Source of the DNA: Ureibacillus xyleni
GTDB lineage: Bacteria > Bacillota > Bacilli > Bacillales_A > Planococcaceae
Length of the DNA: 64,000 bases
Direction of reading: 5' to 3'
Assembly (NCBI RefSeq): GCF_900217795.1
Contig: NZ_OBMQ01000003.1
Coordinates: 124,001 to 188,000, forward strand
Below are positions 16,810-25,968 of this stretch, one piece after another (the stretch's first letter is position 1; each line of letters begins with the position of its first letter). A program made the position numbers and the translations under genes. Below the pieces are notes generated by a model. The model was not told where the DNA came from. It did no database searches and worked only from the letters and a program-made list of their open reading frames with translations.

Positions 16810-19176
16810 TTATTTCAAATCAACTACAGTGACGCCAAATCCACCTTCACCGGCTTCACCATAGCGGAATGACTTCACACGTTTATGTCCTTTTAGGTAG
16901 CTTTGAATGCCTTGTCTTAATGCACCTGTTCCTTTTCCGTGAATGATGGAAACGCGAGGATAGTTCGCAAGTAGTGCATCATCTATATATTTTTCTGTTC
17001 GCAGGATGGCGTCTTCATAGCGTTCCCCACGTAAATCTAATTCTAATTTTACATAAGAATTACGATTTTTCACATTTGTCATAGCAACAGTTTGTTTTTC
17101 TTTTTCAGGTTTAACGTATTGTAAATCTGATTCTTCTAATTTCATTTTTAAAATACCGATCTGTACGACCCATTCTTTATCTGATACTTTCTCAAGTAAC
17201 GTACCTTTTTGACCATAGCTAATGACTTTTACTTCATCGCCAACTTTTAAATTTTGCTCACGTTCTCTAATTTGGGCTTGTTTTTTCAATACTGGGTTTT
17301 CGATTGGTGCAGCTTCTTCAAGTCGTTTTTTCGCATCAATTAATTCATGTTCTTTCACGGCTTTGTTTGCATTTTCACGCATTTCGCGTAGTTCTGCAAT
17401 AATCTTTGCTGCCTCTTCTTTTGCTTGATCCACTAACTTACGAGCTTTGTCTTTTGCTTTTTTCTCTAGACTCTCTTTCTTATCATCAAACGTTTTTAGT
17501 CGTTCAGCCAGTTCTTCATGTAAATCACGCGCTTCTTCAAGTAATAGGTGCGCTTCTTCTGCCTCTCGTTCAGAACGACGTCTACTTTCTTCAAGGGAGG
17601 CAATCATTGCTTCAACTTCATGTCGGTCAGAACCAGTGAACGATTTTGCTTGATTAATAATCGATTCTTTTAATCCCAAGCGCTTTGAAATTTCAAATGC
17701 ATTGGATCGACCAGGAACACCTATTAGTAAACGGTAAGTTGGACTTAACGTCTCCACATCAAATTCTACGCTGGCATTCACAACTCCAGGACGATTATAT
17801 CCATATGCTTTTAATTCAGGATAATGGGTAGTTGCCATCACTCTAGCGCCACGACCTACTACTTCATCTAAAATTGAAATTGCTAAAGCTGCACCTTCTT
17901 GTGGATCGGTACCAGCTCCAAGCTCATCAAATAATACAAGAGATTTGGAATCAAATTTACTTAAAATATCAACAATGTTTACCATATGTGACGAGAATGT
18001 TGATAATGATTGTTCAATCGATTGCTCGTCTCCAATATCTGCAAATAATTGGTCAAATACAGCTAATTCTGAACCATCTAGTGCAGGAACAGGTAAACCA
18101 GCCTGCGCCATTAATGTACAAAGTCCCACTGTTTTTAATGTAACCGTTTTACCCCCAGTATTTGGACCAGTAATAACAATTGCAGTAATATCCCTACCGA
18201 ATTCAATTGTATTTGGAACTGCTTCCTCAATTGAAATAAGTGGATGTCTTGCTCGAACAAGTCTTATATATCCTTTTTCATTTATATTAGGTTTTGTACA
18301 TTTATTTGCTTGCCCATATTTGCCTTTAGCTAAAATGACATCAATATCACCTAAAATTTGTACAAGTATAAATAAATCGTGACTTACCTCTTGCACCTTT
18401 ATAGATAGTGCCGTTAAGATTCGTTCAATTTCAACTTTTTCTTTAATTTTTAATCGGCCAATTTCATTATTTGCTTGCACAACAGATTCTGGTTCAATAA
18501 AAAGGGTCTGTCCGGAAGAAGATTGATCATGGACAATCCCACCGTAATGAGCGCGGTATTCCTGTTTTACTGGAATTACAAAACGATCATTACGAATCGT
18601 AACGATGGCATCCGAAAGCATTTTTGATGCATTGGAACCGCGCGTTAAACTTTCTAACTTTTGACGTACCTTTGATTCTTCTGAACGTAATGATTGGCGA
18701 ATGGACCGTAATGTTGTACTAGCCGAATCTAAAACTGTCCCATTGTCATCGATACAATCGTTTATTTCATGCTGCAATGCGGTTAGTACTGGTAACTGTT
18801 CTTTTCTTTCAATAAAATGAGGGATTTGAATGTCCCCTTCTTCTTGAATATCTTCAATAAAATTGCGTAGGATACGGCTTGCACGAATGGTACTTGCAAT
18901 CTCCATTAATTCAATAGGACTCAACATCCCACCAATTTGGGCACGTTTTGCATGTGGACGTACATCAAAAATCCCACCCATTGGTACATTGCCTTTAACG
19001 CGTAAAATGGAAAGTCCTTCATCCATTTCTTCTAAAAGCTCCACAACTTTTGCAAATTCTGTTTCGGGAATTAATTGTTCTATTGCACTTTTACCTAATG
19101 AAGATGTACAGAAACCCGCTACTTGTTCCCGTACTTTATCATATTCTAATGTTTTCAATGCTCGTTCTGCGATCAC
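16810..19176 (-). CDS. mutS2: Endonuclease MutS2
   Basis: MutS homologue without mismatch-recognition domains, linked to recombination control and ribosome-collision rescue in B. subtilis. From the GTG at 19176 it has 788 residues: clamp/lever domains, an ABC ATPase with Walker A (VITGPNTGGKTVTLKTVGL, near residue 330), the signature and Walker B region (FSSHMVNI, LVLFDELGAGTDP), a long coiled coil (about 510-630), and a C-terminal Smr domain (LDLRGERYEDA, IHGKGTGALRQGI). The ATG 18 bases upstream overlaps the GAGGAGG site, so GTG was preferred. Confidence 0.94.
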   Translation of the reverse strand: MIAERALKTLEYDKVREQVAGFCTSSLGKSAIEQLIPETEFAKVVELLEEMDEGLSILRVKGNVPMGGIFDVRPHAKRAQIGGMLSPIELMEIASTIRASRILRNFIEDIQEEGDIQIPHFIERKEQLPVLTALQHEINDCIDDNGTVLDSASTTLRSIRQSLRSEESKVRQKLESLTRGSNASKMLSDAIVTIRNDRFVIPVKQEYRAHYGGIVHDQSSSGQTLFIEPESVVQANNEIGRLKIKEKVEIERILTALSIKVQEVSHDLFILVQILGDIDVILAKGKYGQANKCTKPNINEKGYIRLVRARHPLISIEEAVPNTIEFGRDITAIVITGPNTGGKTVTLKTVGLCTLMAQAGLPVPALDGSELAVFDQLFADIGDEQSIEQSLSTFSSHMVNIVDILSKFDSKSLVLFDELGAGTDPQEGAALAISILDEVVGRGARVMATTHYPELKAYGYNRPGVVNASVEFDVETLSPTYRLLIGVPGRSNAFEISKRLGLKESIINQAKSFTGSDRHEVEAMIASLEESRRRSEREAEEAHLLLEEARDLHEELAERLKTFDDKKESLEKKAKDKARKLVDQAKEEAAKIIAELREMRENANKAVKEHELIDAKKRLEEAAPIENPVLKKQAQIREREQNLKVGDEVKVISYGQKGTLLEKVSDKEWVVQIGILKMKLEESDLQYVKPEKEKQTVAMTNVKNRNSYVKLELDLRGERYEDAILRTEKYIDDALLANYPRVSIIHGKGTGALRQGIQSYLKGHKRVKSFRYGEAGEGGFGVTVVDLK

Positions 19177-19212
19177 TCCCGAACACCTCCTCATTCTTCT
19201 TTACATCATTCT

Positions 19213-20922
19213 TTACTTGTTTTTTCGTATAAAAGTTTCAAATTGTTCTTTTGACCATGTATTTACAACTAAATCTTTCAACAGCCATGCTTTTTGTGCA
19301 TATTTCGTACCAATGCCCATAAATAAAAGTTGTTCAATGGCATGAGCATCTGTATTTATCGCAATTGGCACATTTAGCTCCATTGCCATCACAAGATGTT
19401 CGATACATAAATCTAAACGGAAAGGGTTCGCATTGAGTTCTAAAATTTTTCCGTACTCACTTGCCCACTTGATTAATTGCGGTATATCAGGATTATAACC
19501 TTCACGTTGCCCAATAATGCGCCCTGTTGGATGAGCAATCATGTGCACATACGGATTTTGAATTGCATTATACAATCTTTCCATAATCTTTTCTTGTGGT
19601 TGAGAGAAACTTGAATGGATTGATGCTATAACAAAATCCAGTTCTTTCATCACATCATCATCATAATCTAGCGTTGCATCTGGTAAAATGTCCATTTCTG
19701 TACCTGCATAAAGGGTAAAGTTTGGGTGTGTTTCATTAAACTCGAAAATTTCTAGACGCTGTTTTCTCAATCTTTCAGGAGTTAATCCATTTGCCACTTT
19801 TAAATATTGAGAATGGTCCGTAATCACGCCATGTGTGTAACCACGACTTATTAAAGCTTCACCCATTTCACGAACAGTATGGGCACCATCAGACCATGTT
19901 GTATGCATGTGTAAATCAGAGATAATTGATTCTAAAGTAACAAGATCATCTAGTTCATTTAATCTTTCGAGTTCTTTACCGGATTCCCTTACTGTTGGCG
20001 GGATGAATGGCAAATCAAAGTGAGCAAAGAACTGTTCCTCTGAATCAAAAGTTAAAATTGTTCCATCAGGTTGTTCAACACCGTATTCACTAATTTTCTT
20101 TCCTTGTTCTTTTGCTAATTGACGCATTCGAACGTTGTGATCCTTTGAACCCGTGAAATGATGAAGAGCTGTTGCAAATTCTTTTTCCGCAACTAATCGG
20201 AAATCTACACTTACCTGGTCTTCCCCGTCTATAATGACAGACACTTTTGTATCCCCTGCTGCAATTACTTCTTTAATCGTTAACTTCTCAAGTAATTGTT
20301 CTTTCACTTTATCAGGCTGTGCAGTGGCTACAATAAAGTCAATATCTTTACTCATTTCACTTACTCGACGGAAACTACCGGCTACTGAAAATTTTTGAAT
20401 TTCTGTAATTTCTAACAATGTATTATGGATATCAACGACAACCGTTTGCAAATACCAAATCGGTAGACGTTCTTTGCGTTCGCCGAAATGCTCTAGTTCT
20501 TTTAGGATTTTTTCTTCCGATTTCGGACCAAACCCCGCAAGTTTTTGAATAGCGTGGGTTTCACAAGCTTCTTTCAATTTTTCAGCACTATCAATGCCAA
20601 GTTCGCTATAAAGTTTGGCAAGTTTCTTCCCACCTAGTCCAGGCAACTTCAATAGAGGAATTAACCCCTTAGGCACTGCCTCTTCAAGTTCACGTAACTG
20701 TGAGGATTCTCCTTTTTCAATTAGCTCATGAATCACTGCAGCCGTACCTTTTCCAATACCTTTAATCGCTGTAATATCTTCAATTTCAGCTAAGCTTCGT
20801 TCATCGAGTTCAAGAGCATTGGCTGCTTTTCGAAAAGCTGATATTTTAAACGGGTTTTCACCTTGAAGTTCTAATAGAAGTGCAATTTTTTCTAATGTTT
20901 TTATAACAATTTTTTTATTCAT
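19213..20922 (-). CDS. polX: DNA polymerase X family protein (PolX) with PHP domain
   Basis: Bacterial family-X polymerase for gap-filling in base-excision repair. The 569-residue protein has an N-terminal helix-hairpin-helix region (IKGIGKGTAAVIHEL; LPGLGGKKLAKLY), the nucleotidyltransferase core (FSVAGSFRRVSEMSKDIDFIVA, with the catalytic Asp pair) and a C-terminal PHP phosphoesterase domain (SDLHMHTTWSDG, HPTGRIIGQREGYN, INTDAHA). The ATG at 20922 has GGAGG upstream and matches the B. subtilis N-terminus; the frame extends 24 bases further without support. Confidence 0.94.
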   Translation of the reverse strand: MNKKIVIKTLEKIALLLELQGENPFKISAFRKAANALELDERSLAEIEDITAIKGIGKGTAAVIHELIEKGESSQLRELEEAVPKGLIPLLKLPGLGGKKLAKLYSELGIDSAEKLKEACETHAIQKLAGFGPKSEEKILKELEHFGERKERLPIWYLQTVVVDIHNTLLEITEIQKFSVAGSFRRVSEMSKDIDFIVATAQPDKVKEQLLEKLTIKEVIAAGDTKVSVIIDGEDQVSVDFRLVAEKEFATALHHFTGSKDHNVRMRQLAKEQGKKISEYGVEQPDGTILTFDSEEQFFAHFDLPFIPPTVRESGKELERLNELDDLVTLESIISDLHMHTTWSDGAHTVREMGEALISRGYTHGVITDHSQYLKVANGLTPERLRKQRLEIFEFNETHPNFTLYAGTEMDILPDATLDYDDDVMKELDFVIASIHSSFSQPQEKIMERLYNAIQNPYVHMIAHPTGRIIGQREGYNPDIPQLIKWASEYGKILELNANPFRLDLCIEHLVMAMELNVPIAINTDAHAIEQLLFMGIGTKYAQKAWLLKDLVVNTWSKEQFETFIRKNK

Positions 20923-20951
20923 AACAATCCTCCGTTCCATTTCCATTCGCG

Positions 20952-20991
20952 AAAAAGGAAATGCCCCAAAAGTCTTTTTGGGACATTTCCT
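20952..20991 (-). terminator. Terminator between cvpA and polX
   Basis: On the minus strand AGGAAATGTCCCAAAAA pairs with TTTTGGGGCATTTCCT and is followed by a short T-run, so the zapA-cvpA transcript ends at least partly before polX. Confidence 0.8.
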
Positions 20992-20996
20992 AACCT

Positions 20997-21545
20997 CTAC
21001 TGTTTATAGATATACCACCAATTTTGTACCATTTTAGTTAGAATCGGTGTATGTTCTAACATCAGATTTGCAATGATTGAGCTGCCCATTAAATTTTGAA
21101 CAGATGTAATTGGAATTAATGCTAACACATACATGGCAATAAACAAAATAAAATAAAACTCTACAAAGCAAAGGGCCGCACCTAAAACTCGATTCACTGA
21201 GTTTAGTATAGGAAAATACTTTAAAAAATCAAAAACAGAAGCTAAAATTTGAAGGGCAAGTTTTACAACAAAGAAAATTACTGCAAAAGCAATAATACGG
21301 TAAAACGTTTGATCAACATCTAACGTATCTAAAATTAACGTCATGGAAGGATCTTCTGTAAATCCCGGGTAAGGAACCCATAAAACAAATTTTTCTGCTA
21401 ATGGTTTATAATAGATATAGGCAACTAGAAGCGCGATAAAAAAACTTGATAAGTGAATTGCCTGCACAATAAAGCCGCGTTTCAATCCAACAAGTAAACT
21501 AGCAACAAATATAATAATTAAGATAATATCTAACATTGATTTCAA
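20997..21545 (-). CDS. CvpA family membrane protein (YshB-like)
   Basis: A 182-residue protein of the CvpA (colicin V production homologue) family with four hydrophobic segments (about 5-23, 26-46, 80-103 and 118-145). It overlaps zapA by four bases (ATGA-type overlap), indicating coupled translation. The pairing zapA-cvpA between polX and rnhC matches B. subtilis zapA-yshB. Its molecular role in Bacillales is not established. Confidence 0.85.
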   Translation of the reverse strand: MKSMLDIILIIIFVASLLVGLKRGFIVQAIHLSSFFIALLVAYIYYKPLAEKFVLWVPYPGFTEDPSMTLILDTLDVDQTFYRIIAFAVIFFVVKLALQILASVFDFLKYFPILNSVNRVLGAALCFVEFYFILFIAMYVLALIPITSVQNLMGSSIIANLMLEHTPILTKMVQNWWYIYKQ

Positions 21546-21808
21546 CCCTTTAATTTTTTCAATTGTTCTTCAAGCTGTTCAACCTGCTCTTTTAATTTTA
21601 ATAGTTCGTGAACTGTATTAACAGCTGTAAGTACTGCTAACTTGGAACTATCTAAAGAAGGATTATGTATATGTATTTCTTTCATTTTATCGTCCACTAT
21701 GGATGCAACTAATCTCATATGGCCAGTCGATTCAGTTCCTACCATTTTATAAGAATGACCGTAAATTTCCACGGTTATTCGATTTTTCACTTGTTCCTGA
21801 TCAACCAA
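21542..21808 (-). CDS. zapA: Cell division protein ZapA, TTG start
   Basis: Promotes FtsZ filament bundling at the division site. From the TTG at 21808 it has 88 residues: the beta-hairpin domain ([44 protein letters not shown]) followed by a C-terminal coiled coil (about 62-88, [17 protein letters not shown]). A GGGAGG site lies 7 bases before the TTG, while the frame extension to the ATG at 21838 lacks one. Confidence 0.9.
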   Translation of the reverse strand: MVDQEQVKNRITVEIYGHSYKMVGTESTGHMRLVASIVDDKMKEIHIHNPSLDSSKLAVLTAVNTVHELLKLKEQVEQLEEQLKKLKG

Positions 21809-22005
21809 AATAATACCTCCCGAAAACGTATGTAACAAGTATAACTTCCTTATTTTAAAAGCAAGTTTATAGAGCTTACAAACTTTTTATATCGTTATCT
21901 TACATTATTTCTATCAAATTAGAATATATTTGGAAAATTTATAATACATATCATACCATGAAACTTATTTTGATGTGAACATCCAACGTAGAAAGGGACG
22001 AACTT

Positions 22006-22956
22006 ATGTCGAATATTGTGTTACAACTTTCACCAGAAATTCAAAACGAAATAAAAGCTTACTACGCAACCTCTATTGTAGAACGAAATGCACCGGGGGT
22101 AATTTTTGCAGCCAAACTTCCAGATACTGCAATTACAATGTACAAATCGGGTAAAGTGATGTTCCAAGGAATTGGGGCAAAAAGAGAAGCAAGTCGATGG
22201 GGTGAGGTAAAAGCAAAAGATCCTGTGCAAAACACCACTCCAAATGGAATTAATGCAAAAGGAGACAAACTTCCAGAAAACTTTGCAGCGATGTCTGTAA
22301 TCGGATCGGATGAAACTGGTACTGGGGATTACTTTGGTCCGGTAACTGTTGCTGCAGTTTATGTACCAAAAGATAAAATTGAATTAATTTATGAATTAGG
22401 TGTAAAAGATTCAAAAATGTTAAATGATGCCCTTATGACAAGAATGGCCCCGGATATTATGGCGGTTTGTACCCACAGCATTTTAACATTACGTAACGAT
22501 AAATATAATCAACTACAAGCTAAAGGTTATTCCCAAGGCAAAATAAAAGCAATGCTGCATAATCAGGCGTTAAAGAATGTGTTAACGAAAATTGCTCCTG
22601 ACAAGCCAGACTATATATTAATCGACCAATTTGCTGAACGAAATATTTACTATAACCATATAAAAAATGAAAAAGAAATTGTTCGTGAAAATGTTTTATT
22701 TTCAACAAAGGCTGAACAACTACATACAGCAGTTGCAGCTGCCTCCATTTTAGCTCGTTATGCCTTTTTAAGAGAAATGAATCAACTAGGGAAAATTGTT
22801 GGGATTGATTTACAAAAAGGCGCAAGTGGAAAAGTAGATGAAATGGCGGCTAACATCTGGTTAAAACACGGAGAAGATACGCTACGTTCTATGACAAAAT
22901 GGCATTTCGCAAATACTGAAAAAGCACGCAAGTTACTTGAGAAAAAAAGAAAATAA
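22006..22956 (+). CDS. rnhC: Ribonuclease HIII
   Basis: Removes RNA from RNA-DNA hybrids. The 316-residue protein has the N-terminal TBP-like substrate-binding domain (about 1-85) and the RNase H fold with the active-site motif IGSDETGTGDYFGPVTVAAV (D102, E103), a further Asp in YILIDQFAER, and AAASILARYAFLREM. The extra N-terminal domain separates it from RNase HII. It is divergent from zapA, as in B. subtilis. Confidence 0.95.
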   Translation: MSNIVLQLSPEIQNEIKAYYATSIVERNAPGVIFAAKLPDTAITMYKSGKVMFQGIGAKREASRWGEVKAKDPVQNTTPNGINAKGDKLPENFAAMSVIGSDETGTGDYFGPVTVAAVYVPKDKIELIYELGVKDSKMLNDALMTRMAPDIMAVCTHSILTLRNDKYNQLQAKGYSQGKIKAMLHNQALKNVLTKIAPDKPDYILIDQFAERNIYYNHIKNEKEIVRENVLFSTKAEQLHTAVAAASILARYAFLREMNQLGKIVGIDLQKGASGKVDEMAANIWLKHGEDTLRSMTKWHFANTEKARKLLEKKRK

Positions 22957-22961
22957 CAACG

Positions 22962-22999
22962 AAAAAAGAGAATAGCAGAAAAATCGCCATTCTCTTTTT
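22962..22999. terminator. Bidirectional terminator between rnhC and the dehydrogenase operon
   Basis: AAAAAGAGAATAGC pairs with GCCATTCTCTTTTT (one mismatch), with A- and T-runs on either side. It serves both rnhC and the converging minus-strand operon. Confidence 0.8.
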
Positions 23000-23248
23000 C
23001 TATAGTTTCCCCAATGGTATCGGTCGTACAGGGGCTTGTGATTTTTGCGTTTGCGCTAACTCACTTTGACCAATTAATTCTCGTAATATGTCCCTCAAAA
23101 TAGGTTGGCATGTTCTTCCTTGACAATAACCCATTCCTACGCGGGTCCTTTTTTTAATTCCTTGAACACTCGTGCTACACTCATCTATCGCCTTTAGAAT
23201 TGCACCTAGACATACCCCTTCACAACGGCAAATTAATGTGTTATCCAT
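23000..23248 (-). CDS. BFD-like [2Fe-2S] protein, subunit of the amino-acid dehydrogenase complex
   Basis: An 82-residue protein that is a stand-alone BFD-type iron-sulfur domain with the ligand pattern C7-x-C9 ... C42-x4-C47 (ICRCEGV, GYCQGRTC). Related octopine/nopaline and D-hydroxyproline dehydrogenases carry this domain as a C-terminal fusion on the FAD subunit; here it is a separate gene whose ATG overlaps the end of that subunit's gene by eight bases. Electron transfer from the flavin subunit is the likely job. It is last in the symporter-DAO-Fer2-FAD-BFD operon. Confidence 0.8.
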   Translation of the reverse strand: MDNTLICRCEGVCLGAILKAIDECSTSVQGIKKRTRVGMGYCQGRTCQPILRDILRELIGQSELAQTQKSQAPVRPIPLGKL

Positions 23249-24461
23249 CGAAACTTTCACCTATTGTATTTTTATAATCCGCCCACTTTTCATTCATAAT
23301 TTGTCTTCCTCTATGAATATTTGGAAGAAATGTAATCGGTGAAAGGCTTCTCGCTTGTTCTACATCCTTTATAGCTTGTAACAAATCTTTTTCGCTCACA
23401 AGTTTAAATTCTTTCAAAATACTCCATGCAGCAAGTTTTCCTTGAGCCATCGATACTTGAGCCCCTTCAATTCCAGTGATATTTCCTGCTACATAAATTC
23501 CTTCTACTGTAGTTTTCAAGTATGGACTATGCAATGGAACAAAACCACCTAATTCAGGAATATCTACAATGACACAACTTGCTAATTGCGATAAATCAAT
23601 AAGTGGTAACAATCCTCCTGAAAGGCAAACTGTATCTACTAGTAAGTTTTTTCCATCACCGATTAGTTCTCCATCAATGGAAATATTCTTTACATTAACA
23701 CTTTCAACCTCAGCGCGGCCGTTTATTTCCGTTACTGCTTTTCTAATATAGATTGGTATCCCATTTATTTTTAATAGATTAAATTTCAAAAATTTTAGTA
23801 ATAGTTTTGTATAAAGTCCATGAACAAGTTTTCCACCAAAACGGTAAATTGGATTTGTTGCCATCCCTGATGCTGATGCAATAGATTCTAGCACCTCTTT
23901 TGGATTACTTTTTTGATTTAACATCGAAGGGGCTGGCAGAAATAAACCTAGCACATTTACCCCTGCATGTTTCATTTCAATCGCAACCGAAATAGAGAGT
24001 GGGTCAATTCCAACGAAAATTACATTTTTACCAATTTTCACATTGTGTAGATTCGTAAAGGTTTGCGCAGCTCCTGCAGTGACCACTCCCACTTTTTGCC
24101 ACCCTGGTAATGGCAATGCTTTTTCGATTGCTCCTGTCGCAAGTAGGATTGTTTTTGTATGAATCTGTTTTATCTTTTCATTTGAAATAAAGACCGTTTT
24201 ATTTTCAATCTTCCATACTGCTGTTTCAAATAGAAATTTCACACCCAATGACTTTGCTTTTTCAACTAGATCGTTAGCAATAATTTTTCCAGCCCAAACT
24301 TGTTTTTTTCTTCTATCTTTATATAATTGACCTAACAATCGGCCACCAGATCGATAATACTCATCCACGACTACTACTTGTAAACCTTTTGAAGCAAGTT
24401 CAATGGAGGCAACTAATCCTGCGGGTCCTGCACCTACGATAACAACATCACTCTTCATCAT
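23241..24461 (-). CDS. FAD/NAD-type alpha subunit of a hydroxyproline/proline/opine dehydrogenase-like complex
   Basis: A 406-residue pyridine-nucleotide-disulfide-reductase-fold flavoprotein starting with VVIVGAGPAGLVASIELASKG, with a second dinucleotide site around residue 150 (IGKNVIFVGIDPLSISVAIE) and the family C-terminal segment GIYVAGNITGIEGAQVSMAQG. It resembles the HcnB/OoxA/LhpF-type alpha subunits of cyanide synthase, opine oxidase and D-hydroxyproline dehydrogenase, but stops before the BFD domain, which follows as a separate gene. The ATG at 24461 overlaps the preceding 2Fe-2S gene by 14 bases. The substrate cannot be read from the sequence. Confidence 0.8.
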   Translation of the reverse strand: MMKSDVVIVGAGPAGLVASIELASKGLQVVVVDEYYRSGGRLLGQLYKDRRKKQVWAGKIIANDLVEKAKSLGVKFLFETAVWKIENKTVFISNEKIKQIHTKTILLATGAIEKALPLPGWQKVGVVTAGAAQTFTNLHNVKIGKNVIFVGIDPLSISVAIEMKHAGVNVLGLFLPAPSMLNQKSNPKEVLESIASASGMATNPIYRFGGKLVHGLYTKLLLKFLKFNLLKINGIPIYIRKAVTEINGRAEVESVNVKNISIDGELIGDGKNLLVDTVCLSGGLLPLIDLSQLASCVIVDIPELGGFVPLHSPYLKTTVEGIYVAGNITGIEGAQVSMAQGKLAAWSILKEFKLVSEKDLLQAIKDVEQARSLSPITFLPNIHRGRQIMNEKWADYKNTIGESFDG

Positions 24462-24738
24462 ACTGCACACCTGTAAGATTACTTGCAACATTCATATTTT
24501 CCTCTATAGGGGTTAAACATGTGCGTATACCCGAAATGCCATTTACCGTTGCCCTACATTCAAAACAATGACCAATTCCGCAATAGATTCCTCTTAGTTC
24601 ACCTGTAACATCACAATACCGGATTGCCCGAATGCCATTATCAAATAATGCTGCTGCAATTGGCTGACCTTCATGCCCCTTTATTTCTTTTCCATTAAAA
24701 TTAAACCGGATTTCTTTCTGCTTCACGTTTTTAACCAT
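24448..24738 (-). CDS. (2Fe-2S) ferredoxin-like gamma subunit of the dehydrogenase complex
   Basis: A 96-residue plant-type ferredoxin domain with ligands C53-x4-C58-x2-C61-x12-C74 (IYCGIGHCFECRATV, IRTC). It is of the Fer2_4/HcnA type found with HcnB-like flavoproteins and DAO-family subunits. In the pathway it would relay electrons between the two flavin subunits. The gene overlaps the alpha-subunit start and follows the DAO gene by 28 bp. Confidence 0.82.
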   Translation of the reverse strand: MVKNVKQKEIRFNFNGKEIKGHEGQPIAAALFDNGIRAIRYCDVTGELRGIYCGIGHCFECRATVNGISGIRTCLTPIEENMNVASNLTGVQYDEE

Positions 24739-24766
24739 CGTGACCCCTCACAATTTTGAATTTAAC

Positions 24767-25927
24767 CTAATAGGTAAAACTCTGTAAAAAACGATTCATG
24801 TGAAATGGTGTTAAGTCCATATCCACTGTTTGGCCGGTCACTACTTCAGCAATTATATGACCAGTGATAGGAGCTAGTGCAACGCCATCTCCTTCATGGC
24901 CCGCAGCAATATATAACCCACGAACAGTAGGAACTTCACCTAGAATTGGTAAATTATCAGGAGTAAACGGTCTGAATCCAACAAAGGAACGGATTAAATT
25001 CGTATTTTTTAAACATGGAAAAGCTTCGGTTGCTTTATTAGCAACTGCTGTAAGAACGAAGCTACTAATGGAAGTGTCAAAACTAGCAAACTCTCTCGAT
25101 CCACCTATTAATAGATTTCCACTTTTCGTTTGACCCATTGATAGACCTATTCCAAAAGGGTTTTTTTCAACGCTTGCTTCTTGAAGTTTAGATACGATAT
25201 ATGAACCACCTAAAATATTACAATTTAATAATTTTGGTATTTTCTCGGTAACTAAAATAACTCCTTTTCGCGGTATAATTGGTACTTCTAATTGAAGTGA
25301 CTTTAGCAAATTATTCACCCAAACACCGCAACAAAGTACAACGTTATCTGCATAAATGTCGCCGTTCGTAGTTTTTACTCCAATAACACGACCATTGTCT
25401 TCAATCAAATTCAGTACCCTACAATTCAAATGCATAGTCATACTTCTATTAGAAGCAGCTTTTGCAAATGCAAAGGATGTTTTTAATGGATTGATTTCTG
25501 CATCTTGTTCACACCATGTAGCAGCTATTATTTTGGGCGACAGTTGAGGATTTATTTTCCTCGCCTCATCACCACAAATGATTGTCACGTTCAAACCAGC
25601 TTCTCTTTGATTTTCAACACGTTCACGAAGTACATTTAGTTCCACTTCGTTATTGATTAATATCATTCCGCCACCGTTTTCATACTCTAAATCTTGCTCC
25701 AACTCTTCTTCTAAATCCTTGTACATTTCCGCACTTTTCATCGCGAATTGTAAATTTGGTCCGGATTTTTTCGATTGAAGCATTATCGCTTTATCACATG
25801 CTCCAGACGTACCAGCAGCAATATCATTTGCATCGATAAGAACCACATTTACATCTTTTTGGGATAAATAATAAGCGACTGAAGTTCCAATAATTCCTGC
25901 TCCAATGACGATGACCTTTTGCTTCAA
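24767..25927 (-). CDS. FAD-dependent amino-acid oxidase-fold beta subunit (DAO family), TTG start
   Basis: A 386-residue protein of the D-amino-acid-oxidase/sarcosine-oxidase fold. It starts (M)KQKVIVIGAGIIGTSVAYYL, has VVLCCGVWVNNLL near residue 200, and ends with GLYIAAGHEGDGVALAPITG, the C-terminal FAD-binding block. The TTG at 25927 lies 8 bases after a GGAGG site; the ATG at 25948 lies upstream of that site, so it cannot be served by it. In related complexes this subunit carries the substrate site. Likely substrates are D-hydroxyproline, proline, an opine or an N-methyl amino acid. Confidence 0.82.
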   Translation of the reverse strand: MKQKVIVIGAGIIGTSVAYYLSQKDVNVVLIDANDIAAGTSGACDKAIMLQSKKSGPNLQFAMKSAEMYKDLEEELEQDLEYENGGGMILINNEVELNVLRERVENQREAGLNVTIICGDEARKINPQLSPKIIAATWCEQDAEINPLKTSFAFAKAASNRSMTMHLNCRVLNLIEDNGRVIGVKTTNGDIYADNVVLCCGVWVNNLLKSLQLEVPIIPRKGVILVTEKIPKLLNCNILGGSYIVSKLQEASVEKNPFGIGLSMGQTKSGNLLIGGSREFASFDTSISSFVLTAVANKATEAFPCLKNTNLIRSFVGFRPFTPDNLPILGEVPTVRGLYIAAGHEGDGVALAPITGHIIAEVVTGQTVDMDLTPFHMNRFLQSFTY

Positions 25928-25968
25928 CGCCAATACCTCCAAATTCAAAACCAGGGTTTTAGCCTATC

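Noticed and set aside
18863-19345. 160-codon plus-strand frame antisense to mutS2/polX
   Set aside because: Shadow of well-supported coding sequence on the other strand; no ribosome site, no recognisable domain.
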